Shown here one piece after another: positions 35,946-47,750 of a stretch of 64,000 nucleotides of DNA. Within the stretch, counting starts at the first letter, position 1. The number at the start of each line of letters is the position of its first letter. The notes beneath the pieces were generated by a model, which had not been told where the DNA came from, made no database searches, and saw nothing but the letters and a program-made list of their open reading frames with translations. Both the position numbers and the translations under genes were made by a program. The DNA comes from Orientallactaga sibirica (taxonomy: Eukaryota > Chordata > Mammalia > Rodentia > Dipodidae), in NCBI GenBank assembly GCA_036365145.1, contig JAEOAD010000012.1, forward strand, positions 43,841,001 to 43,905,000, read 5' to 3'.

Positions 35946-36827
35946 CCTGCCTATTTCTGTGTCTCTCTCTCTCAAATAAATAAATAATAAAATATTAAAA
36001 AAAAAAAAAAGTAGAGGCATTGAGACTGGTTTAGCTGCTATTGTCAACCACATTAGCAATCTTAAGGAAGGTGGAAGGAAGGTGGCCTGACGACTGATTT
36101 ACATTAAAACAATGGAGAGGATGCCTGAGGAAAGACTGTTAAAAATGCAAATTCTTGGAAAGAGCTGACTGGAAAAGGAACCTGCTGTTCAAGGCTGTGG
36201 TTTATTTCATCCCTGGATTAAGAATATGGCTGTGTCTTGCACACCTGGTATTAGTTTTGGAAGCATGAAAAATGCATGGAGTGGTCATGAATTGCACACG
36301 GTTCCAGGAGCTGCTGCTGAGATGTGGCATGAGGCAGGGCATGAAGACCCTCAGGAATAGGCTGGAAGAGCCTTTTGGAAGATGGACCGTGGTTTGCATG
36401 GAGACCTGAAGATGTTTTGGATATACCAGGACTGTGCAAAAGGGCTACCATGGAATGCAGTGTTGGCATGGGATGAAAGTTTCCCCTGGCGATTCTGCCC
36501 AGCTGGAGGGGCGGAATTGGAAAACCTGGAGACGGTTAGTCTCTGGTTATATTGAACTTGAACTGCAGAAGTTTGATGACTGCTGATGGTGGTTGACTTT
36601 GCATTGTTTTAGTTTCTCCTTGATATGTCTTATACCAGTTAAAATGTTTACTCTGTGCCTTTACATGTTGAAGGTATTTAACTTGTTTGATTTTACAGGA
36701 CTCACTATCTTAAGTTGATCAAGACTATGAAAACCTTTGAAATTGGACTGAGTACAATTTACAATGTGTGATAGTTATAAATCTATTGGGGGCCAGGAGC
36801 TAAATATATTGGGGGCCAGGGGCAGAA
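35342..36827 (+). mobile_element. MaLR element 2, internal region
   Basis: Non-coding interior, closely similar to that of element 1. The primer-binding-site-like 'tggtaccgaggagcgtgggg' starts at 35348, six bases past the LTR. A SINE is nested at 35763-36010, which accounts for most of the extra length over element 1. The 93-codon frame at 35372-35653 corresponds to the 111-codon frame of element 1 and has no known domain. Confidence 0.92.
35763..36010 (+). mobile_element. ID-like SINE nested in MaLR element 2
   Basis: It starts 'gggctggagagatggctta' and has a (CT)n tract at 35911-35942 and an A-rich end. It is flanked by the direct repeat 'gtagaggcattgag' (ending at 35762, and 36011-36024). 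The host sequence without the SINE is seen in element 1 near 16895. This makes it the most recent event in the nest. Confidence 0.96.
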
Positions 36828-37214
36828 TGTGGTAGTTTGAATATATGTCCCCCAATATATTCAGTGTTTTACTAGTTATACTTTGCATCTGCAATCACCT
36901 TGCTAGAGGCAATGTCACTGGGGGCCCGGTCTTAAGGTGTGGTGATGGTTTGAGACTCCATTGTAAAGATATGCAAATGTGCCTAGCAGGAGTTCCTGAA
37001 GTGTGCTGTGTGACCTTTTGGCTGTAGTTTTTGCTCTGTGTGCTGTGGTGGCTGGTTGGCTTTCTCTCTGTTTGGCCCTGTGAAGAGCAGGCCGCTTTTC
37101 CTGCCTTTATGGAACTTCCCCTGGATCTGTAACCTTCAATAAATAATATCCCTTCCTCCATAACTGTGCCTGGTCTGAAAGTTCATCTCAGCGAACCTGA
37201 AGCTGTCTGCAACA
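36828..37214 (+). mobile_element. MaLR element 2, 3' LTR
   Basis: A 387-bp partner of the 5' LTR, preceded by a purine-rich tract ('gggggccaggggcagaa'). It is followed by CCCAC at 37215-37219. Confidence 0.95.
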
Positions 37215-37694
37215 CCCACCATGGCTGTGTGCCACTACTGCACTTTTTGAGCATTAGGTCAGGTTGTTTCCTGCTGGGTAGCTTAGACTGCAAGTTGTTT
37301 GGACAAATGTCGGCCATTTTCCTCCAGTTGTTCGTGTAGCACCCTCTGGCACTAGACTAGCTAACTGTCTGGGGCTGACCCTCTTCCAGATTCTGACCAG
37401 GTCTCTCCATGTTTGGTCTCACACACGTATGCTGTCTTCGACAGTAGGGTCTTACCATTAACCTTTGGTGGGTCATAAAGAACTCTGACAAAAATATCTG
37501 ACTTTTTGGGGAAACCTTGTAGGTGTCTCTGATCAACAGCTCATTGTGAAAGTTAACCCCATGCTGGTACTGGGAGTAATAAGTCAGCACCTAGAAAGGT
37601 AAGGGAAGAAAAAGACAGATAATATAAAAGAGAAAGTGAGTATAGAGAGGAGAGGAAGACACACACACACACCCATACACACACACACAGAAAG

Positions 37695-37730
<36 letters not shown>

Positions 37731-38357
37731 AGCAGCCAGTTTCCTGTGGTTCAGGTGTTCCCTCTGTGGGCCTGCTGAAGGATCAATGTTTTAGCCTGTT
37801 GTTTAGAATAAAGGGTTTTATAGTATCATTTCCTTTTGGGTCCCTATTTGTATCCCTCTGCCCTTGTCCTCCCTCCCACCCTCTCACTCTCTCCCACTCT
37901 TACCCTCCCCCATCCCACCCTCCCTATTGTCTGGTCGTCAGAGTGCTTATTAGGTTTGGCCACATCTCAGGAGTATTCAGGTTAGGAGCGACAGATAAAC
38001 GAGACCATGCAATGATTATCTTTTTTGTGATTGTGTGAGCTTACTGATCTGTTCCATGTTTGACCATTTTTTTTCGAATTTCATTATTTCATCTTTCCTT
38101 ACTGCTACGTAGAATTCCATAGTGTAGATATATCACATCTTTGTTATCCATTCACCTAATGATGGACACCTGGGTTGATTCCAGCTCTTTACTATTATGA
38201 ATTGAGCAGCTATAAACATGGTTGGGCAAATGTCTCTGATCTGAGGCTTGGAGCCTTTAGGGTAAATGCCCAGTAAGGGAATAACTGGATCTGCTGGTAG
38301 GTCTATGGTTATCCTTTTTAGGATTCTCCATATACCTGTCCATAATGGTTGAACCAT
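37215..38357 (-). mobile_element. L1 3' UTR, proximal part, and ORF2 C-terminus
   Basis: Minus-strand L1. The 74-codon frame at 38133-38357 reads like the conserved C-terminal part of L1 ORF2 (a W-R-I-L-K helix, P-L-L-G-I-Y-P-K, then the I-C-P-T-M-F-I-A-A region). Downstream on the minus strand, 37855-37925 is purine-rich in L1 sense, as in L1 3' UTRs, followed by a (CA)/(GA) microsatellite at 37660-37735. The left end of the 8.1-kb duplication falls in that microsatellite. ORF2 is truncated and non-functional. Confidence 0.78.
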
Positions 38358-38639
38358 TTTACATTCTCACCAGCAGTGGAAGCTTGTTCCTATAGCCTAC
38401 CAGGAAAATATAAAGTAAGGTGTAGTAAGGGGGTGCAGAAAAGTTTGCAGTAACAAAACAGGATGTGTCTTGATCTATTAAGATGGGCCTATTAAGCAGA
38501 GATTCTGCATTTAAATTTTCATTTGGGGAATTAGAAAGGGCCCTAAAAGTCTGACTGACTGAATAAAAACATGTATCAAAAAAGATAACTAGTAACAAGC
38601 AAGCCAGAAATGTCAATGTTTCTTGGCAATATGTGAAAG

Positions 38640-39204
38640 AAACGATTCAAAGACTTATAGTGACTTGGAATGCTAGAATATATTGATTACTTAAAACTTA
38701 TTTACCTACTATTGAAGGGTCCTTAAAGTGAGTCCTTCATAAATATGTTGCAATATAAATTTTTCAGGTAAGCATCACCATCCTTGAAAGGTTCATTAAT
38801 TCATTTTCTCTATACACCACACCTAACAGTGGGAACCACAGTCACTCATTTGGAAAGCTTAATGCAGTGAGGAGGATGAATCCTAGAATGTCAGAGATTA
38901 AATGGCAACACCCAGACACCGATAGCAAGGGAAGAGTGAATAGTGACAATGGACAACAGAATCAGAGCAGCCATCAGAATATTTTGACCCCCACTGACTA
39001 ATGACATTAAGGTAATCATGGTGCCTTAGACTAAAAGTGGATAGAAGGATGAATAAATCCTCACTTGATCTGTTTAAGTAGAAAACCTCCAGGTCAGATG
39101 GACAGAAGTATAACCTTAAGCATAAATTCACAGTGTACAGACATTACCTCAACTCTCAAGCTTGAGCCAATTATAGACATAGAACATCTTAAATAAAAGG
39201 GAAG
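38640..39204. other. Unrecognised DNA within duplication copy 1
   Basis: No repeat or gene was identified. The equivalent in copy 2 is 46730-47290. Confidence 0.35.
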
Positions 39205-39430
39205 GTGGGATTGGGGAGATAGAGAAGTAGATGAAGTACTTGTCATTTAAGTGTGAGGATCAGAGTCCAGATCTCTAACATCCACCTAAATGCTATGTGA
39301 ACATGGTGACCTTTCCTATAATGCCACCCTGGAAAGGCTGAGACAGGTGATCTACTGAGTAACATGGCTAGTTAGTCCAGACAAATTTGAATACTCGGGG
39401 TTCAAGTGAGAGATGCTGTCTCAGTACATA
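39205..39430 (+). mobile_element. B2/B3-like SINE, old (copy 1)
   Basis: 'gggagatagagaagtagatg' and 'gtgaggatcagagtccagat', then 'ggaaaggctgagacaggtg' and 'gagagatgctgtctcagt'. This order fits an old B2/B3-type SINE. The copy in the second duplicate is at 47293-47522. Confidence 0.55.
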
Positions 39431-39431
39431 C

Positions 39432-39660
39432 AGTGAAGCTCAAGCTGGAGAGATGGCTTAGCAGTTAAGGCGCTTGCCTGGGAAGCCTAAGGAGCTAGGT
39501 TCAATTCTCCAGTACTCACTTAAGTCAAATGCATACAGGTGGCATATACATCTGAAGACTTTTGCAGTGGCTGGAGGCCATGGCCTACCCATTCTGTCTC
39601 TCTATCCACCTCTCTCTTTCTCTCTCTCTACAGTAAATAAATAAAAATAAAATCATTTAG
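39432..39660 (+). mobile_element. ID-like SINE (copy 1)
   Basis: Begins 'agctggagagatggctta' and ends (AAATA)n. The duplicated copy is at 47525-47750. Confidence 0.9.
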
Positions 39661-40874
39661 AATGGAACTCAATGAGAAAGATACATGATTTGAACCACTA
39701 GTCTCACACCTGCATGTACATACCTACATACACCCACACACATCATACATGCAAAGATGGGCAAGAAATATTTTTAAGTGGAGAAGAAAAGGACAATGAC
39801 CACAAGGATCTGGGACACTGCTAAAAATTTCTGCTGCTGATCTTTATATTAGGCTTCTCAAAGAGGTCTTTGGTCTTTTGTTAAGTCTCATTGAGGAAGG
39901 GATGATGATGAAGCACTTTGAAGATTACTAAACACTTACCATGTGCTGACATTAACTGCAGAAAGCTGAAAAGCTGTCTGAACCTTAAAGAGAGAGTAAA
40001 TGCTCATGGAGAACAGGTGATCAATGCAGTTTCCATGCAGCTCTGGCCTGCAGTGGGTTGAGTATGTTCCCAAACCAAACAGTTATTTCCTAGATTCAGA
40101 ACAAATCATTGAATAGACATTTTTAGATGCTGACAGAATCCTCACATCGATTCCCTGACCCATGGAGTTAGGGCTATGGTGATGGAAGAGACAATATGGA
40201 AGCAATTAAATTGTCTCAATCTAGGAAAATAGTAAATCAAAACCATAAACATCCTGGGGAATGTAGAGATAAGTGTCATCATAAATGAGCTGAAAGTTGT
40301 GACCTGACAATTCCCACCACGTCCTCTTTCAGGTCTCCTGTTTGGCTGATGCAGGAGCAGATGCATCGTGGAGAAGGAAAGTAGCTTATTTGCCTCTTCA
40401 AGTAGTGATTCCAAAGGCAGCTGTTAGACCAGATGTGTTTCCATTGCTTGAGAAAATTAGCATATCCCTGATATCTGTTAAACACCGACTGATCTGGACA
40501 ATCTCTTTTATGCCATAATTCTTCAGAAGCCCACCAAAAGCTACCACTTATTTCTTGCCAGGCCGTAAATATCCCTTCACTCTTCTACCCCATGGGTATA
40601 TAAGCATTCCAGCTCTGTGTTATTTAGTTCACAGGGACATTTTGTTGATGGAACCTAGTATGCAATATGCAATAAGTAACAACTACACTAGATCTATTAG
40701 GAAGATAGTGTGTGTGCGGCTGAGAAGCAAATCCAACAAAATTCAGAATATTCTACCTCAGTAAAATATCCCAGAGTCCAGTTGCATGAGGCTTGTTGAA
40801 ATAAGTTGCCTAAGGTAAAATGAGTCATTATACTGCCCCCCCCTCATGCAATTGAGAGTCACAATACCATTGAG

Positions 40875-41250
40875 TTTATTTGGATTTTTAAAATTTCATT
40901 TATTTTTATTAAGTAGAAAGTTGTGTAGACACATCATATGTTGATACTATCCTTTCCTCCACCCTGACCCCATTCTGCTGAGGGCCCTCCTCAATGGGAT
41001 TGCTGGTATTCCCCCTAGGTTTGTGGGTTATGAGATGGCAGAGCACCCTTCAGTCATTGTAAGGGAGGGGCAGTGCCTCTGGACATTCTCTTCCACACTG
41101 TGGTTCTTATAATGTTCCTCCTCCTCTTCCACAAAATTCTCTGAGACATGCTCGGTGTATTTTAAGTCTACTTTAGTGTTGTGCTCTCAATAGGTTCTGG
41201 GTTGTCCTCAGCGACTCCATCACCCTGGCATTGGTTGACAGGGAATTTTA
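40875..41250 (-). mobile_element. L1 3' UTR fragment, older (copy 1)
   Basis: Antisense L1 3' end, with A-rich complement at 40885-40920 and 'ctgagggccctcctcaatgg'. A second, separate L1 3' end starts at 41262. The duplicate is at 48968-49345. Confidence 0.6.
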
Positions 41251-41261
41251 TTGAAGTAGCA

Positions 41262-41787
41262 CTCCTTTTTAAAAAATTTATTATTCATTTTATTAGTTAT
41301 GCTCATAATGTGAGTACATTCATATTGGTGCCTTCTATAGTCTCCACTATGTCCTCCCCCCCTCCAAAGGGACCTGCCTCATTGGGGAATGTGGGTTTTG
41401 CATTGTGGGGGGAGCCATCAGTTATGTGGAAGAGGCAATCTTGCTTATCTCACCAATTCCTCTGTAGTTTCAACTGGTCCTTGTCTGATGTGTGTGAGGG
41501 TGGTTTATCTCTTCAGTCTGAGCTGCCTGCTGAAAAAGAGAAACAGATCTCCAATGGAGAATGAGGTCTTCATAGGTTCAATGGGATAAACATTAATTAA
41601 GAGAGCTTTTGATGGATTTAGCCTCTCTTTGGGTTAAAGACTAACGGACGCTTCTTGTTGGAGTTCATGATTTTGGTCTCCATAGGATTCTGACTTGGGT
41701 CCCAGTTCCAGCTATGGTTTCCTTTCCACAGAATAAATCTCTAGCTAGTCAGAAAAATTTTACCTACCTAGTGCCACTATTTGGATT
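41262..41787 (-). mobile_element. L1 3' UTR fragment, younger (copy 1)
   Basis: A fresh A-rich complement ('aaaaatttattattcatt') followed by the family order up to 'ttccagctatggtttccttt'. The part between 'gaagaggcaatc' and 'ttgcttatctcacc' found in other copies is deleted. The duplicate is at 49370-49890. Confidence 0.65.
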
Positions 41788-42022
41788 TTTTTTTTTAATT
41801 GTTTTATTTATTTATTTATTTGAGAGAGACAGAGAAAGAGTCAGAAAAAGAGAGAGAGAGAGAGAGAGAGAATGGGCACACCAGGGCCTCCAGCCACTGC
41901 AAATGAACCCCAGAGGTATGCACCCCCTTGAGCATCTGGCTTACATGGGTCCTGGAGAGTTGAACCAAGATCCTTTGACTTTGCAGGCAAGTGCCTTAAC
42001 CACTAAGCCATCTCTCCAGCCC
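41788..42022 (-). mobile_element. ID-like SINE (copy 1)
   Basis: Antisense, with (TTTA)n and (GA)n at its 3' end and 'taagccatctctccagccc' at its 5' end. It is flanked by 'cactatttggatttt' and 'cactattgggatttt'. The duplicate is at 49894-50137. Confidence 0.93.
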
Positions 42023-42099
42023 CCACTATTGGGATTTTGATACATGTTTCTCATTTAGTTTCCTATGTCTCATTTACATAAACTAGCTTTGAGGGGGTC

Positions 42100-42436
42100 T
42101 AGGATGAGAGAAAGCTGTTCAACCAGTCCCAAAGACTATAAACTGCTCTTCCACTTAAACCATTGGTTCCAGCACATCAAATTGTGCTTCAAGCTTTGGT
42201 TCTAAAAGTGTCACTAGCTGATACAGATGCTATTTAGAACCTTCTTCAGTCCCTTTCTGATACATCTATAAATGACACTGGTGAAGAGACTATTTCCAGT
42301 AGGCAGAACATTAGTCAACAAATCTGCTTTCTAGGTTTTGGGAAAATAAATGATCAGATATATAATTATACAAAGATACACTATAACCAATGATTTGGCT
42401 GTACCATCAGGAGTTTGAAAAGAAGAGTGGGACCTT

Positions 42437-42472
<36 letters not shown>

Positions 42473-43340
42473 TTACAAAGTGATATATAGGAAAATCCAT
42501 GAGGATATTTGTGTTTGATGTGAATGTTACCCAAAGAAGAGAGCTTTCCAATAGGCAAGTTTATAAGATGAAAACCCTGTGGACACAAGTCAGCCTCTCT
42601 TTTAAGCAACCATGTAATCAATCAAAGGACTCACTGGCAAGGAAGCCATGTTGCAACTGATTATATGCTCAGACCCATAAACACAGATTTTTAGTCATAT
42701 ATGTGAAGTTGTACTTACCTCTGAATGGTCAGCCAATAGCAGAGACCAATGCAAAACCCTCAGTATGTCACATTCCTTGGGTGATTAGTCAGCTTAGCTG
42801 GGAGCAAATTGATTACTGGACCACTGCTAGCATGGGTCAGCAGCATTTTGACTTTATTGCACTAGACAATTACAATGGGTATAGATTTGTTTTCTCTATA
42901 CACAGTGGTTCTGCCCAAACTAAAATCTGTGAAATTATAGACTGCTTTATCTGACATCACAGTGTACCTGATAGCACTGCTTCTAAGAAATAAACTCACA
43001 TCACAGCCAAAGAAGTGTGGTAATGTGCCAATAACATGGAGTTCATTGATCTTTGCTGTGCACTATATCATACTAAAACAGTTAGCTTGTTAAAACAATG
43101 GAATATACTTTTGAAGATTCAGGGACAGTGTGAGATAAGTGACAGTACTTTTTATTAGGATTTGTATATGGTGTTCAGGAAGGTTGTATATGCTATATAC
43201 TAGAAATTAACAAATTTTAATGTTTCCCTGCTAGTCAGGTATCCAATACTCAGGAATCAAGGAGTAGTTGTGGGAGGGTTGGCACTCATCAATCCCCCTA
43301 TTGGTGTACCAGCAATATTTTTGCTTCCTCGTTTAAAATG
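42100..43340 (+). pseudogene. ERV-L type pol relic, integrase part (copy 1)
   Basis: The plus strand at 42703-42954 gives an 83-codon frame with the layout of a retroviral integrase core start: W-E-Q-I-D-Y at residues 33-38, then an A-L-D-N-Y-N-G-Y-R segment at about 53-61. Downstream, in broken frames interrupted by stops to about 43250, the order continues like the second half of an ERV-L integrase. This is a class III (ERV-L) relic, old and non-functional. A SINE follows at 43348. The duplicate is at about 50858-51945, with the integrase part from about 51304. Confidence 0.6.
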
Positions 43341-43347
43341 TTGTTTG

Positions 43348-43582
43348 AGCTGGAGAGATGGGTTAGTGGTTGAGATGTTTGCATATGAAGCCTAAGGACC
43401 CATGTTCTACTCTCTAGATCCCATGTTAGCCAGATACACAAAGTTGAGGGCAAGTGCCTGGTCGCACATGCCAACTAGGTGGCATAAGTGCCGGGAGTTC
43501 AATTGCAGGGGCTGAGGTCCTGGCACGCCAATTCTCTCTCCCCCCTCTCTCTCTCTATAAAAGAATAATAACAACAATTAAA
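43348..43582 (+). mobile_element. ID-like SINE with internal insertion (copy 1)
   Basis: Begins 'gagctggagagatgggtta'. It carries an extra block ('gcctggtcgcacatgccaac') between the usual 'agatacacaaag' and 'gccgggagttcaattgc' segments. The duplicate is at 51950-52175. Confidence 0.85.
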
Positions 43583-44889
43583 ATGTAATGATCTCTTTAA
43601 CTAGAAACCTTTCTTCCAAATTTTTCCCTCCGCAGATTCAACAATGATTTTACTGAACAATAAATTAAGACCATTAGCCAGGCCCTTTGCGCTCCTCATA
43701 CTCCTGAGCCAATAGTATAAGAAGGGATGAACAATGTTAGCTAGGATAATTGATATGAATGCTAAGGGAGAGTAACACTAGTATTCCATATTGAATAATG
43801 AGAAAATATATGCCTGGAAGACAGGAAATCCCTTAATACTTATCTTGGTACTATTTTTCCCTATGGTTAAGGTCTGTGGAAATCAACAACACGAATCAAG
43901 CAAGACAAAAGATGGCCAAGATTTGGGAATGAACTTTAGGTTCACTCTACCAGATCAAGACAATTAGCTACTTTTAATTTTTTCTGAAGACAAAGTAAAG
44001 CAAAAATGGGAATTAGAAGATATAAATTACAATCATGACCACATGGTCAGTAACAAAAACTATCATGTAATCATTATGAAAAATTTCCTTTGTTATGAAT
44101 TCATTTCTCTCTTTTTATACATATATAGTAAGCTCTCTGGATCCATTAAGCAAAAATATGTCTGTACTGAGATACGATTTTTTTCCTTGTCATGCTCCTT
44201 AGACAATATAGTATATAACAATTTCTTATATAGCACTTATGCTATATTAGACATTGTAAGTGATATGCAGAAACTATGAGAATCAGAGTATATAAAATGA
44301 TATATGGAAACTATTTCAGATACTACATCACCTCATATAAAGGACTTAGTGTCCATGGGATTTAGTGTCCAAGGGTGTTGGTAACCATGAGAATTACAGA
44401 ACCAGATCCACTCAGATACTGACAACCAATCACATTAAGCAAGCTTAGCTTTTTACTTTAAATCTGATGTTATATAACATCTACTACCTTAAGAAGTATT
44501 TGACTTTGCTAATTTTATATCACACTATTCAGTTTGGATACATGGGAGAACAGTGGCATCACTCATGCACTGTACTCTTCTGAGGAAGGAACTAGTCATT
44601 TTCTGGGATACCATGTTAGGTGGAAACACAAAATATGATCATGCTTTCTCTTTATTTCTGGTCTAAGCTAATTTAACTTGGCATATGGATGCCACATTGA
44701 GAGAACATGTGTCAATTTCAATGGGTTACAGGATACCAAATAGCTGGTAAAATATGGGCTCAGCACCTCCAAAATAGATTAGATTCTGATTCAATAGTGA
44801 GAAAAGTGATTCACAAATGTGAGCACCCATCAGTCAACACATTGTCTGTCTAGAACAAAAGAGTACAGGAAAAAATAGTCTCCCTCTCT

Positions 44890-44928
<39 letters not shown>

Positions 44929-45154
44929 TGAATGTGAATAGTCATCTTCTTTCTTTCCTTTGGACAACAGAGGACTTGATTTGGGACTTCATACTCCGGA
45001 GCTTACACCAGGTATCACTACAGTTCTCAAGCTTTACACTCAAAACTGAATTATGCCAAAGGTCTCTCTGGTGCTCCACATTGCATGTGGAAGATTGTGG
45101 GGCTTCTTGTCAGTAATTGTACAGCAAATTTCTATATGAATCTCATATAGCTAT
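43583..45154 (+). other. Decayed ERV-L-like or unique DNA (copy 1)
   Basis: It continues after the integrase relic and may contain the 3' part of the same ERV-L, but I see no intact motif. A (CT)n tract lies at 44881-44927. The 78- and 62-codon frames recur in copy 2 only through duplication. Confidence 0.4.
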
Positions 45155-45159
45155 GCATC

Positions 45160-45662
45160 TGTATTAGTCGGGGTTCTCTAGAGGAACAGAACCATAAGAA
45201 TTTTGCATTAAAGGGAATTTATTGGATTAGTTGATAACAGTCCAACAATAGCAGTTTGCCCAAGAGTCAAGACTGGTACATGCTCAGTACCCACGAGGCT
45301 AGAAGCCTCAGCAGTTCCAATCTGGCACTGAAGGCATGGAGGATTCCTGGAGAGCAGCTGGTCTTCAGTATGTTCTGATCTTCAGTCCTTACTGATCTTC
45401 AGCCCACACTAGTCTTCAGTCCATGCTGTAAGGCAGCAAGCAGCCCTGGCAGCCAAGTGGGGAAGGGATTCATTTTCCCAGACCTTCCTAGATAAACCCT
45501 TCCTGCCAAGAGGAGCTGCACTCTGAGGGAAGGGGTCACCTTAGGGGAAGGACTTCCTCCTTCAGTTAATCCTTCTGGAAGCAACCTCAGAGACTTTTCA
45601 AGAGTTATGTTTGAGGACACGATCAACCAGTATCAAGTTGACAACAGAGCTTAACTACCACA
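45160..45662 (-). mobile_element. Solo ERV-L type LTR (copy 1)
   Basis: Antisense LTR ending at 45160 with the complement of an ERV-L style 3' end ('tgtattagtcggggttctct') and beginning at 45662 (TGTGGTAG on the minus strand). The 5-bp direct repeat GCATC flanks it (45155-45159 and 45663-45667). It contains a short repeated 'gatcttcag' array at 45360-45425. The duplicate LTR is at 53728-54236. Confidence 0.88.
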
Positions 45663-45832
45663 GCATCCATATCTAATCTGTCTTTATCAATATATCTTTA
45701 TATATATCATCAGTTCTGTTTTACTGGAAAAACACTCTTACAGCAAAACAGATTCTGATGACACTAGAGGGAATTTGAAGACACACACACACATACACAC
45801 ACACACACACACACACAGAGAGGAGAGAGAGA

Positions 45833-46470
45833 GAAGCAGCCAGTTTCTTATGGTTCAGGTGTTCCCTGTGCGGGCCTGCTGAAGGATCAATGTTTTAGCC
45901 TGTTGTTTAGAATAAAGGGTTTTATAGTATCATTTCCTTTTGGGTCCCTATTTGTATCCCTCCACCCTTGTCCTCCCTCCCACCCTCTCACTCTCTCCCA
46001 CCCTTACCCTCCCCCATCCCACCCTCCCTATTGTCTGGTCATCAGAGTGCTTATTAGGTTTGGCCACATCTCAGGAGTATTCAGGTTAGGAGCAACAGAT
46101 AAACGAGAGCATGCAATGATTATCTTTTTTGTGATTGTGTGAGCTTACTGATCTGTTCCATGTTTAACCATCTTTTTTCGAATTTCATTATTTCATCTTT
46201 CCTTATTGCTACATAGAATTCCATAGTGTAGATATGTCACATCTTTGTTATCCATTCACCTAATGATGGACACCTGGGTTGATTCCAGCTCTTTACTATT
46301 ATGAATTGAGCAGCTATAAACATGGTTGGGCAAATGTCTCTGATCTGAGCTTGGAGCCTTTAGGGTAAATGCCCAGTAAGGGAATAACTGGATCTGCTGG
46401 TAGGTCTATGGTCATCCTTTTTAGGATTCTCCATATACCTGTCCATAATGGTTGAACCATTTTACATTCC
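45833..46470 (-). mobile_element. L1 3' UTR and ORF2 C-terminus (copy 2)
   Basis: Duplicate of 37740-38357. The coding remnant here has a 1-bp loss ('tctgagcttggagcc' versus 'tctgaggcttggagcc'), which breaks the frame seen in copy 1. Confidence 0.78.
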
Positions 46471-47292
46471 CACCAGCAGTGGAAGCTTGTTCCTATAGCC
46501 TACCAGGAAAATATAAAGTAAGGTGTATTAAGGGGGTGCAGAAAAGTTTGCAGTAACAAAACAGGATGTGTCTTGATCTATTAAGATGGGCCTATTAAAT
46601 TTTCAGTTGGGGAATTAGAAAGGGCCCTAAAAGTCTGACTGACTGAATAAAAACATGTATCAAAAAAGATAACTAGTAACAAGCAAGCCAGAAATGTCAA
46701 TGTTTCTTGGCAAAATGTGAAAGAAACGATTCAAAGACTTATAGTGACTTGGAATGCTAGAATATATTGATTACTTAAAACTTATTTACCTACTATTGAA
46801 GGGTCCTTAAAGTGAGTCCTTCATAAATATGTTGCAATATAAATTTTTCAGGTAAGCATCATCATCCTTGAAAGGTTCATTAATTCATTTTCTCTATACA
46901 CCACACCTAACAGTGGGAACCACAGTCACTCATTTGGAAAGCTTAATTCAGTGAGGAGGATGAATCCTAGAATGTCAGAGATTAAATGGCAACACCCAGA
47001 TACCAACAGCAAGGGAAGAGTGAATAGTGACAATGGACAACAGAATCAGAGCAGCCATCAGACTATTTTGACCCCCACTGACTAATGACATTAAGGTAAT
47101 CATGGTGCCTTAGACTAAAAGTGGATAGAAGGATGAATAAATCCTCACTTGATCTGTTTAAGTAGAAAGCCTCCAGGTCAGATGGACAGAAGTATGACCT
47201 TAAGCATAAATTCACAGTGTACAGACATTACCTCAACTCTCAAGCTTGAGCCAATTATAGACATAGAACATCTTAAATAAAAGGGAAGGTGT

Positions 47293-47750
47293 GATTGGGG
47301 AGATAGAGAAGTAGATGAAGTACTTGTCATTTAAGTGTGAGGATCAGAGTCCAGATCTCTAACATCCACCTAAATGCTATGTGAACATGGTGACCTTTCC
47401 TATAATGACACCCTGGAAAGGCTGAGACAGGTGATCTACTGAGTAACATGGCTAGTTAGTCCAGACAAATTTGAATACTCGGGGTTCAAGTGAGAGATGC
47501 TGTCTCAGTACATACAGTGAAGCTCAAGCCGGAGAGATGGCTTAGCAGTTAAGGCGCTTGCCTGGGAAGCCTAAGGAGCTAGGTTCAATTCTCCAGTACT
47601 CACTTAAGTCAAATGCATACAGGTGGCATATACATCTGAAGTTTTTTGCAGTGGCTGGAGGCCATGGCCTACCCATTCTGTCTCTCTATCCACCCCTCTC
47701 TCTTTCTCTCTCTCTACAGTAAATAAATAAAAATAAAATCATTTAGAATG
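47293..47750 (+). mobile_element. B2/B3-like SINE and ID-like SINE (copy 2)
   Basis: Duplicates of 39205-39430 and 39432-39660, with only a few substitutions. Confidence 0.8.

Larger units (their letters stand above)
37662..45778 (+). repeat. Tandem segmental duplication of about 8.1 kb, copy 1
   Basis: From the (CA)/(GA) tract through 'agcagccagtttcctgtgg' to 'gattctgatgacactagagg', the sequence is repeated directly at 45779-54357. All internal elements keep order and orientation. Most differences are small indels or short block replacements rather than single substitutions. Copy 1 alone has 17 bp near 38500-38516 and lacks the 493-bp segment of copy 2. Confidence 0.97.

Noticed and set aside
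44928..45116. 62-codon frame repeated at 53496-53684
   Set aside because: Repeated only because of the 8-kb duplication; no domain or exon signals.
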